This document shows positions 36,611 through 43,920 of a DNA stretch of 64,000 nucleotides, one piece after another. The position numbers were made by a program, and so were the translations under genes. The notes beneath the pieces were generated by a model. It was not told the origin of the DNA and did no database searches. It saw only the letters and a list, made by a program, of their open reading frames with translations. The stretch's first letter is position 1. The number at the start of each line of letters is the position of its first letter. The stretch comes from JAGQOZ01 sp041399205. GTDB taxonomy: Bacteria; Planctomycetota; Planctomycetia; Pirellulales; Pirellulaceae. The stretch spans positions 1-64,000 of the forward strand of contig JAWKTK010000006.1 in assembly GCA_041399205.1 (NCBI GenBank). Reading direction: 5' to 3'.

Positions 36611-38402
36611 ATGAATCACAAACAAACTCCTTTCGCATACCATGGCCGTTACTTGGAAATTGATGCGTCGCACGGTACGTCGCGGAGCGTTCCACTGGAA
36701 GCGGAATTCTTGCGAAGTTGTTTGGGCGGCAGCGGACTGGGAACGGCCGTTTTGCTGCAAAAGGAAGCTGCAGCACTTGATCCGTTAGAACCCGATGCAC
36801 CTATCTGTTTTGCCTTCAGTCCGTTGGTAGGCAGTCCACTCACCACGTCTGCCAAGTTCGCGGTTGTCTGCAAAAGCCCGTTAACCAACCGCATCAACGA
36901 TTCGTTGGCCAGCAGTCAATTTGCAATTACGGGCAAGAAAACCGGCTATGATGCGTTGGTGATTGTTGGCCGAGCTCAAGAACTGTCTGTCTTGGTAATT
37001 GACGATGGCCAAATTGAATTCGTCCCGGTGCCACATCTTCGTCACGTTGGCATCGGCGCAACAAATCACTGGCTGAAAACGCATTTCGCGACAGACTATT
37101 GCTTTGCGGTGATTGGGCCAGCGGGCGAACGCCTGGTTCGCTTTGCTACGATTTCTCACGACGGCCGACACGCTGGTCGAGGCGGCGCCGGAGCGGTACT
37201 CGGCAGCAAGAACATCAAAGCGATTGCGGTACGTGGAACCAAGCGAGTCGCGTGGGCAGATCCACCGCGATTGAATCAGTTGGCCAAGGATTTGTCGGCC
37301 AAGTCGTTTGGTCCGGCCACCCAGAAATATCGCGAACTGGGCACCGTTTCCAATTTACTGACATTCAATCGACTCAATGCCCTGCCGACTCGTAACTTTC
37401 AAACTGGCAGCTTCGAATTGTCGCACGAACTTTCGCCGAGCGATTCCAATGCTGCGTTACAGAAAACGCGTGCTTCCTGCGCAGCGTGTACAATCGGGTG
37501 CGAACATATCTTTTCGAATGATTCCCAAAAGCCAGGCGTGCGTCTGGAATATGAAAGCCTATTTAGGCTGGGTTCATTGTGTGGCATTGGCAGCATTGAT
37601 GCGGTAATCAATCTGACGCGAACGTGTGACGAATTTGGCATCGATTCGATCAGTGCTGGTGGAACCATAGCTTGTGCCATGGAATGCGCCGAACGCGGAC
37701 TGTTCGACGCGCCCTGGCTAAGGTTCGGAAGCGAATCCGCCGCCATGCGTTGTCTACACACCATCGCTCGTCGAGAAGACGACTTGGGCAACATGTTGGC
37801 AAACGGGAGTCGCCAGTTTGCTCGGGAAGTAGGCGGAGCGGCCGCTGGTTTAGCGAATCACGTGAAAGGGCTCGAACTGCCGGGCTATGAACCTCGGGCA
37901 CTGCAGACCATGGCACTCGGACTAGCCGTAGGTTGTCGCGGAGCAGATCACAATCGAAGTGGCGCGTACGAGGCCGATTTTTCGGCCCAAGTGGATCGCA
38001 AAGAATCCTGGCATCCAGGCAGCTCGAATCGCGGTAGAAACGGAAAACCGAGCCGCAATCATGGACTCGCTGATCTTGTGTAAATTCGTGCGAGGCGTGT
38101 TTCAGAGTTTTTATAACGAATGCGCCCAAATGGTGCAGGCCACCACGGGATGGTCCATCGGTTCGATCGAATTGCAAGAACTGGCATGCCACATTGTGGA
38201 CATGAAAAAGCAATTCAACGTGCGTGCAGGTTGGACTCCCGCCGAAGATTGGTTGCCACAGCGGTTCTTCTCGGAATCACTGGATGATCGCGAAGGAACC
38301 AAGATACTGGGCAGCCGACTACAAATTCTGATTGAGGAGTACAATCGGTATCGTGGTTGGAACATAATGGGCTTTCCACAGAACATGGAGAACGGGAAAT
38401 GA
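36611..38402 (+). pseudogene. Aldehyde:ferredoxin oxidoreductase (AOR) family protein, one frameshift
   Basis: A W/Mo-bis-pterin oxidoreductase family member of about 595 residues. The N-terminal cofactor domain (FLGGSGLGTAVLL, TTSAKFAVVCKSPLTNRINDSLASSQF, GKKTGYDALVIVGRA, GRGGAGAVLGSKNIKAIAVRG) is complete. The iron-sulfur ligands are CAACTIGCEH plus a distal Cys in MDSLILCKF. Near 37990 the frame shifts, and the other frame continues with the normal family C-terminus (ARIAVETENRAAIMDSLILCKFVRGVF, QFNVRAGWTPAEDWLPQRFF). A one-base indel restores it. The stop overlaps the next gene (ATGA). The substrate is unknown; aldehydes are typical for the family. Confidence 0.85.
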
Positions 38403-38764
38403 TGACGGGCCACCGATTTATTCTGATTCCAGGTAGAACCAGCAAACAGGGCTGCGGAATTAGCGAAGGGAAATTCAAAGAGGGTTACCAAAGCGAAATT
38501 CGTCAGCTGCAAATGTGCCCGGAGGACATGACCGAATTGGGCATCGCGCAGGGCGATGTCGTACTGGTAACAAGTGATTTCGCTTCGATCCAAGTTGCAG
38601 TGAAACCCGCTCCCGAAGATGAACTCCCTTCTGGAATTGCGTTTATCGCTTATGGAGACTTGTCCAGCCAGCTGATGGGTGCCGACACGCACGGATCCGG
38701 AATGCCAACAAGTAAAGGGATAGACGTTTCGATCGTGCCAATTCCGAAACCTCAAAATAAGTAG
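38399..38764 (+). CDS. FwdD/FmdD-like molybdopterin-dinucleotide-binding domain protein
   Basis: A 121-residue protein with the pattern of formylmethanofuran dehydrogenase subunit D: ILIPGRTSKQGCGISEGKFKEGY, LQMCPEDMTELGIAQGDVVLVTS, then GSGMPTSKGIDVSIVP. It starts inside the AOR stop codon (ATGA overlap, GGAGAACGGG upstream), so it is translationally coupled to AOR. In methanogens this subunit caps the pterin site of FwdB, which is absent here. Its pairing with an AOR-type subunit is the unusual point. It may instead act in trans with the fhc complex. Confidence 0.82.
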   Translation: MMTGHRFILIPGRTSKQGCGISEGKFKEGYQSEIRQLQMCPEDMTELGIAQGDVVLVTSDFASIQVAVKPAPEDELPSGIAFIAYGDLSSQLMGADTHGSGMPTSKGIDVSIVPIPKPQNK

Positions 38765-38929
38765 AAGATTCGATCCAATCGTACTGGTCGTCAATTTATT
38801 TTTCGTTATTTTGTGGTTCTTTTACACAAAACACTTGTGTTAGCCGCGTGAATTCAGAGAATGTGGGCATGGTAGCGAGCAGGCCGTGTGTCATCCTAGG
38901 CAAACAGCGAAGACATTGCGTAAAAATGC

Positions 38930-38957
38930 TTGCAATCATGTACGGCTCGATTAGAAT
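38930..38957 (+). promoter_or_regulatory. Candidate sigma-70 promoter of the sigma-54 activator gene
   Basis: TTGCAA and TAGAAT are separated by 16 bp, about 130 bp before the start codon at 39091. It is the best -35/-10 pair in this 326-bp gap. No gene was found in the gap. Confidence 0.45.
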
Positions 38958-39014
38958 GAGGCTGTTCGTTTTGAATTTTGTATTTTACGGGAACTGACTA
39001 GTGACTCGGATTCA

Positions 39015-39038
39015 GCTGTAAGTTTTACCTCTTACAGC
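39015..39038 (+). promoter_or_regulatory. Perfect hairpin in the leader of the sigma-54 activator gene
   Basis: The arms GCTGTAAG and CTTACAGC (8 bp, 8-nt loop) lie in the presumed 5' leader. There is no T-tract after it. It could be an operator or an RNA control element. Confidence 0.5.
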
Positions 39039-39090
39039 GCACAACTTTGAGAAAGAGAGCGTTTGTTTTAAGCGAACGCGCAGTCTTCCG

Positions 39091-40050
39091 ATGGATCATT
39101 GCATATCTACACAACCGCAAGACTCAGTTCGGGAAACCGAAGATTGGGTTTTGGGATCTGACCCAGCCATTCGGCGTGTTTGGCAACACGCTAAGCGAGC
39201 ATCCGAAGTTGGATGCACGGTTCTAGTTTCTGGCGAGACGGGTACTGGCAAAGAAGTTTGGGCAAAGCTGATACATCAGTTTGGTGGCCGTCAGTCAAAG
39301 CCTTTTGTTCCAGTCAACTGTGCAGCATTGACGGCAACACTTGCTGAAAGCCAATTGTTCGGTCATGAAAAGGGAGCATTTACCGGTGCGCTGGGTGCGT
39401 CGCTGGGCGTGTTTCGTTCTGCCGAAGGAGGTGTCGTCTTCCTGGACGAAATTGGTGAAATGCCGTTGGAACTACAGCCGAAGTTGCTTCGAGTACTTCA
39501 AGAAAACGAAGTGACGCCCGTTGGTTCGGCCCACCCGGTGCCCATCAACGTACAGGTTGTCGCCGCAACCAACCGCAATCTGGAGGCAGAAGTCGAAGCG
39601 GGTAATTTCCGTGAAGATCTTTACTTTCGATTAAATATGGTCGAACTTCAGGTTCCGTCGCTACGTCAGCGGATAGACGATCTGCCCGAATTCATTCAGT
39701 TCTTTTCGCGGATGTACGCCGCCAAGTATCAGCGCAGCGAATGGACGCCTGATTCGCAAACGCTTTTGCAGTTCATGAACTACCACTGGCCGGGAAACAT
39801 TCGACAGCTGTCTCATGTTATTGAGCAATCTTACGTTTTGGATTGTGCTCCTGTCTTGCCGAATCGCAAGTCCGATACCGTAGGCGGAGACCGCCTTCCG
39901 TCATTGGATTTGTCTGAATTACGATCCATGGCGGTCAAGCAAGCGTTGAATCTGACAGGCGGTCACAAAGGAAAAGCCGCCAAGCTATTGGGCGTACATG
40001 CCAATACGCTAACAAGAATGTTGGCCGAATTTGAACTCGCCGCCAGCTAA
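39091..40050 (+). CDS. Sigma-54-dependent transcriptional activator without sensory domain
   Basis: A 319-residue bacterial enhancer-binding protein. It has Walker A VSGETGTGKEVWAK, the sigma-54 contact loop LFGHEKGAFTGA, Walker B GGVVFLDEIGEMPLELQPKLLR, arginine-finger region NFREDLYFRLNMVELQVPSLRQR, and a Fis-type helix-turn-helix at the C-terminus (ALNLTGGHKGKAAKLLGVHANTLTRMLAEFEL). Only about 20 residues precede the AAA domain, so it lacks a receiver or GAF and must be regulated by level or by partner. It lies downstream of the MoaD-AOR-FwdD operon; whether it controls that operon is not shown. Confidence 0.94.
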   Translation: MDHCISTQPQDSVRETEDWVLGSDPAIRRVWQHAKRASEVGCTVLVSGETGTGKEVWAKLIHQFGGRQSKPFVPVNCAALTATLAESQLFGHEKGAFTGALGASLGVFRSAEGGVVFLDEIGEMPLELQPKLLRVLQENEVTPVGSAHPVPINVQVVAATNRNLEAEVEAGNFREDLYFRLNMVELQVPSLRQRIDDLPEFIQFFSRMYAAKYQRSEWTPDSQTLLQFMNYHWPGNIRQLSHVIEQSYVLDCAPVLPNRKSDTVGGDRLPSLDLSELRSMAVKQALNLTGGHKGKAAKLLGVHANTLTRMLAEFELAAS

Positions 40051-40076
40051 CCAACTCGGGGACGCGTCCGGCGATG

Positions 40077-40105
40077 AAAAAGGCTGCGAATTGGCAGCCT
40101 TTTTT
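40077..40105. terminator. Bidirectional terminator
   Basis: AAAAAGGCTGC and GCAGCCTTTTTT flank a 6-nt loop between the convergent sigma-54 activator and exonuclease genes. A-tract and T-tract on both sides allow use in both directions. Confidence 0.88.
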
Positions 40106-40117
40106 CGTGCAACTGGG

Positions 40118-40951
40118 TCATTCTTCCGAATCAGATTTGCTCCATGGATTAGGCCAGTGACCCCATTCGCCCAAATACTTTTGATAGGCCGGTGACGAAT
40201 CGGCCTGTTGTTCGAGCCAAGTCTTTGTTTCTTCGACTAATTCTTGCTCCCGATCCAAGTTCAATTGGCCGGTTAAAACGCAACTTCGCAGGAAAACGAA
40301 GTAGGTATCAAGCACATCACACCGGCAGTAATCGGCAATTTCGGCAATTTGACCTTCGTCGTACATGTCCTGCACCATATAGCCTTGCGTATCAATTTTT
40401 CCGGGCTTTCCCAGCACATTGGCCGCTAAATTTAGGCCTCCGTTAAATCTGGTGGCACCAAAATTGACCAAAAGGTCCTGCAAATCCCAATGAGCTCGAA
40501 CGTTGTATCGGTTCCTTGGCTGATCCCAACTCTTGCCGTTCATCGCAAACCAGTTGGGAATCGAAATACCGTAGCGAAAAGCAGCCAACTCCATTAATGG
40601 CACATCAAAGGACCGACCATTGAACGTCACCAGCGTTGGGTGCCCGTACGACTCCCAACCTCGCCAAAAGTGCTCGACAATTACGTGGGGCCGAAACTGT
40701 GGTTCGTCCAACAAGACAACGTCCAGCAGGCGAAAATCGTCACTCACCTTAGCAACGACGACGGAAATCGGCAGCTGGAACGTATAAGGAATAAAATCCG
40801 TTCCCGATTTTTCCATCAGTTCCGTTCGATATCGATGAATCGCGTCGGATGCCGTCAGCGAATCGGCGGGATAGCGGATCTTCGCCACAAGGTCTCCGTC
40901 GGCCACACTTTCGACGTCAAAAACAAAATAGCGCACCGGTCGATCTGACAT
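40118..40951 (-). CDS. Predicted 3'-5' exonuclease, PolB-like (DNA_pol_B_exo2 family)
   Basis: A 277-residue DEDD-type nuclease. Exo motif I is YFVFDVES (D-x-E), motif II lies in LVTFNGRSFDVPLM, and motif III is YCRCDVLDTYFVFLR. HWDLQDLLVNFGA and LNLAANVLGKPGK also match the family. It is a stand-alone exonuclease with no polymerase domain, and probably acts in DNA repair or proofreading. It converges with the sigma-54 activator and is monocistronic. Confidence 0.92.
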   Translation of the reverse strand: MSDRPVRYFVFDVESVADGDLVAKIRYPADSLTASDAIHRYRTELMEKSGTDFIPYTFQLPISVVVAKVSDDFRLLDVVLLDEPQFRPHVIVEHFWRGWESYGHPTLVTFNGRSFDVPLMELAAFRYGISIPNWFAMNGKSWDQPRNRYNVRAHWDLQDLLVNFGATRFNGGLNLAANVLGKPGKIDTQGYMVQDMYDEGQIAEIADYCRCDVLDTYFVFLRSCVLTGQLNLDREQELVEETKTWLEQQADSSPAYQKYLGEWGHWPNPWSKSDSEE

Positions 40952-41211
40952 GAGTTCCTCTCAGTTTGGGGATCACCGATTGTGGCAAATCGCCGCCGGA
41001 TACGAGCCCCGTATTCAATTCTGTTAACAGCTCGCATTTTACCGTTTGGGTTTTGCGGTCTAAACCGCGGTATTTGCACCGACTTGTCAATTTGCGTAAT
41101 TTCATTGTCCAGCCAATGAATTATAATGAAACCCGTGAATTTATCGCGAATTTTGACTAAGATCTAGGAACGTATGTTGGGATGCGGAACGAGCAATAAG
41201 GACACAGGATC

Positions 41212-42009
41212 GTGGCGGGACAAAGTCTTCAGTCAAGTCGTTTCGAGTACAAGTATTATGTGACCGAAAGGGTTGCCGAAGAGATCACTCGATTTATTAG
41301 CAGTTACCTTGAGCCGGATGAATTCTTGATTCGTTTTGGTGGAATTGGATACCCAGTCTGCAGTCTTTACCTGGATAATTCCGGGTTACTGCTTTACGAC
41401 CAAACTATTCAAGGACAAAAAAATCGGTTCAAGCTTCGAATTCGCTTTTATGATGACGATCAATCGAACCCCGCGTTTCTTGAAATCAAAAAACGCGAAA
41501 CCGACGTGATAAAAAAGAAGCGAGCTGCTGTTAGTCGAGAAGGTGCGAAGCAAATTCTTGCCGGTGCACCGATAGATGTTGGCTATCTTTACGGTTCCAA
41601 GATCTCCAGCAAGCAGTTTGATGCGTTAAACGAATTCTGCTATCTGCGAGACAAGATTGGCGCACAAGGGTGCACTTACGTTTATTACCATCGACAAGCG
41701 TATGTGTCGCCCGACAGCAACGCGGTGCGCGTCACATTTGATCGACAGTTAGAGGGTGGGATCTACATTCCAGGAACGGATTTGGAGATTCCCAAAAATC
41801 CGGCGGTTCCTAAATTGGATGGCGTCGTACTTGAATTAAAATTCACAGATCGATTTCCGTTGTGGATGCATGAGCTTTCTGACATTTTTGAACTTCAACG
41901 GACATCGGTGCCCAAATATGTGAAGTGCGTGGAAGCACTTGGAGTGAAGAGTTTACCAGATGAAAAACTGATGGGTTTCACTGGTCGAGAGGCAGGCAGG
42001 GCAGAATAA
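41212..42009 (+). CDS. VTC-domain polyphosphate polymerase-like protein
   Basis: A 265-residue triphosphate-tunnel enzyme related to the yeast VTC catalytic subunit, which makes polyphosphate from ATP. Tunnel residues are visible: E12 in RFEYKYY, LYLD at 52-55, basic strand K74-R76-R78 (FKLRIRFY), LEIKKR at 90-95, KKKR at 101-104, VVLELKF near 215 and SVPKYVKC near the C-terminus. The GTG start has AAGGA upstream. It lies 9 bp from a DUF4956 gene, a common neighbour of this family. There are no membrane helices, so it would act on the cytoplasmic face. Confidence 0.9.
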   Translation: MAGQSLQSSRFEYKYYVTERVAEEITRFISSYLEPDEFLIRFGGIGYPVCSLYLDNSGLLLYDQTIQGQKNRFKLRIRFYDDDQSNPAFLEIKKRETDVIKKKRAAVSREGAKQILAGAPIDVGYLYGSKISSKQFDALNEFCYLRDKIGAQGCTYVYYHRQAYVSPDSNAVRVTFDRQLEGGIYIPGTDLEIPKNPAVPKLDGVVLELKFTDRFPLWMHELSDIFELQRTSVPKYVKCVEALGVKSLPDEKLMGFTGREAGRAE

Positions 42010-42018
42010 GACGGCAAC

Positions 42019-42696
42019 ATGAACGAGTGGATTGACTTGCTTTTACATAGCGACAGTGATGCGACTGGTAGTCCGCAAAACACTGTCTTTTTGTTGATGC
42101 TGGCGTTTGTCGTGGGACAGGTGATTGGCTGGACGTACATGTTCACTCACCGAGTTCTCTCGTATTCGCAGACCTTCACCGCATCGCTGGTAGTGCTGCC
42201 CGTGCTGGTGGCATTCATGATGATGTTGATGGCGGGCAGCATGTTCATCGCGTTTGGGCTTCTGGCTGTTTTTGCCGTCGTACGTTTCCGAAACGTACTG
42301 AAAGACACGCGTGATACCGCCTTCGTGCTCTGGGCGATCGTCGAAGGCATGGCGGTGGGAACTCAGCAGGAAACGCGTGCCGTCATCGGTGTTATCTTTG
42401 TCGCCTTGGTGTTGTTCTATTTAGGATTGACCCAATTCGGAAGTCGACAGAAATACGACGTCGTCCTAAACGTCCTGTGTGCCGAAGGATCCAGCCTTTC
42501 GAATATTCTGAACCGCCATGCTCGCCGCATCCAACTAGCAGCTACTCGAAAAATTGGTGACGCTGCCGTTGATATGTCGTACCGCTTGCAACTTCGTGAT
42601 CCATCGCGAAGTCATGAACTTCAATCCGAATTAGAGGGTTTTGAAGGCGTCCAGCGAGTATCTTTGTTCATGCGTGAAGATGAATCCGAGGTGTAG
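42019..42696 (+). CDS. DUF4956 membrane protein
   Basis: A 225-residue protein with about four membrane helices (FLLMLAFVVGQVIGWTYMF, FTASLVVLPVLVAFMMMLMA, MFIAFGLLAVFAVVRF, AVIGVIFVALVLFYLGL). It carries the family signature VRFRNVLKDTRDTAFVLWAIVEGMAVGT in the cytoplasmic loop. The C-terminal soluble part is alpha-beta (SYRLQLRDPSRSHELQSELEGFEGVQRVSLF). It is packed between the VTC gene (9 bp) and the HlyD-like gene (2 bp), so it is very likely part of one complex. It may host or translocate the polymer; that is inferred. Confidence 0.9.
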   Translation: MNEWIDLLLHSDSDATGSPQNTVFLLMLAFVVGQVIGWTYMFTHRVLSYSQTFTASLVVLPVLVAFMMMLMAGSMFIAFGLLAVFAVVRFRNVLKDTRDTAFVLWAIVEGMAVGTQQETRAVIGVIFVALVLFYLGLTQFGSRQKYDVVLNVLCAEGSSLSNILNRHARRIQLAATRKIGDAAVDMSYRLQLRDPSRSHELQSELEGFEGVQRVSLFMREDESEV

Positions 42697-42698
42697 CT

Positions 42699-43856
42699 GT
42701 GGCGTCACGAATTAGAACCCCCTTACATCAGCGTTGGAATCATTTCCGCATGGGATTGCTTCCATTTCTTTCTTTCCTTGGCTGCTTAGTCCTGACGCTG
42801 TGGCTGTGGAAGCAACAGGTCCTGCTTAGCGGCGTTGTCGGCGAAGTTGAACCAGTCACGGTGGATGTTGCGGCAGGAGCACAGGGCATTATTTCCACTT
42901 CGTCCACGCATTGGATTCTATTTGCCAAGGTCAAGAAGGGCGACGTCATTGCCAGATTGGACGACAGCCTTTTGCAGGCCACCAAGCAAACATTGGAGGC
43001 AGAACAGCGGAAAATAGAAGCTGAAATCGATTCGGTTCGGGCAAGCTTTGCGTTGGACAAGATTGGTGCCGAACAAACTGTCGAGCGGATGAAGCTGGAT
43101 GCTGAATTGGCAGTGCGAGAACTGGCGTTGCGTAAGAGAGAAGTACTTGTTCAGATCGCCGTCGATGAAAAGGAATTGGCAAGAATCGATGTTGAAATTG
43201 AAATGGAAAAGAAGCTCTCCAGTAGCGGTGCTGGCAACGCGATTGATTTGACACTTTTGCAGCGGCAACGTGATGTAATCTACGAAAGATCATTGAAGAC
43301 GAATAACCTTCGTCTGACGATTGAGCGTGAAGGTGCTAAGGCCGTAGCTGAGCGAAATAAAATGGCCGATTTGGACTTTCCCAAAGTAGACGCATTACTT
43401 AAACCGATCACCGCCGCAGTGGATGTACAAAAGGCGCGCCTCGAAGAGCTAGAAGTACAATTCAAAAACCTTGAGATACTTGCTCCGGTTGACGGTGTGG
43501 TGACGTTTGTCCACAAGCGCCCCGGAGAATCCGTGCAGCCGGGCGATCCCGTTGTGACAATTGCCAATGAAGATTCGCAGTACATCATTTGCTATGTTCG
43601 CGAACATCAACTGCCCAAGCCGCAAGACGGCATGTCGGTAGAAATTCGCCTGCGTCAACCTGGCAGCAAAGCCTATTATTCGACCGTCGAAACCGTCGGC
43701 CCGCAAGTTTCGCCCGTTCCGCCACATCAGCTGGCAGACCAAGCGACTCCGGAGTGGGCGTTTCCCTGCAAGATCCCTATTCCCAGCGACTTGGCTACGG
43801 CCGACCTCAAGCCTGGTGAACTAGTGGAAGTGATTTTCCGCGGCCCTAAGAAATAA
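42699..43856 (+). CDS. HlyD/membrane-fusion family protein
   Basis: A 385-residue protein, GTG start 2 bp after the previous stop. It has one N-terminal membrane helix (GLLPFLSFLGCLVLTLWLW), a first half-lipoyl segment, a long coiled-coil hairpin (about 95-250, KQTLEAEQRKIEAEID...ELAVRELALRKREVLVQIAVDEKELAR), the second lipoyl half (NLEILAPVDGVVTFVHKRPGESVQPGDPVVTI) and a beta barrel. This is the adaptor architecture of periplasmic conduits. No ABC or RND pump is adjacent, so here it seems to serve the VTC-DUF4956 pair. Confidence 0.9.
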   Translation: MASRIRTPLHQRWNHFRMGLLPFLSFLGCLVLTLWLWKQQVLLSGVVGEVEPVTVDVAAGAQGIISTSSTHWILFAKVKKGDVIARLDDSLLQATKQTLEAEQRKIEAEIDSVRASFALDKIGAEQTVERMKLDAELAVRELALRKREVLVQIAVDEKELARIDVEIEMEKKLSSSGAGNAIDLTLLQRQRDVIYERSLKTNNLRLTIEREGAKAVAERNKMADLDFPKVDALLKPITAAVDVQKARLEELEVQFKNLEILAPVDGVVTFVHKRPGESVQPGDPVVTIANEDSQYIICYVREHQLPKPQDGMSVEIRLRQPGSKAYYSTVETVGPQVSPVPPHQLADQATPEWAFPCKIPIPSDLATADLKPGELVEVIFRGPKK

Positions 43857-43863
43857 GAGAACG

Positions 43864-43890
43864 AGGCGGTCTGCGAGGTACAGACCGCCT
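43864..43890. terminator. Hairpin after the VTC-DUF4956-HlyD operon
   Basis: The perfect 10-bp stem AGGCGGTCTG / CAGACCGCCT with a 7-nt loop is followed, after a short gap, by a T-rich stretch. It lies between convergent genes. Confidence 0.7.
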
Positions 43891-43920
43891 TGAACATTCT
43901 TTTTCGCTGTGCCCAGTACG

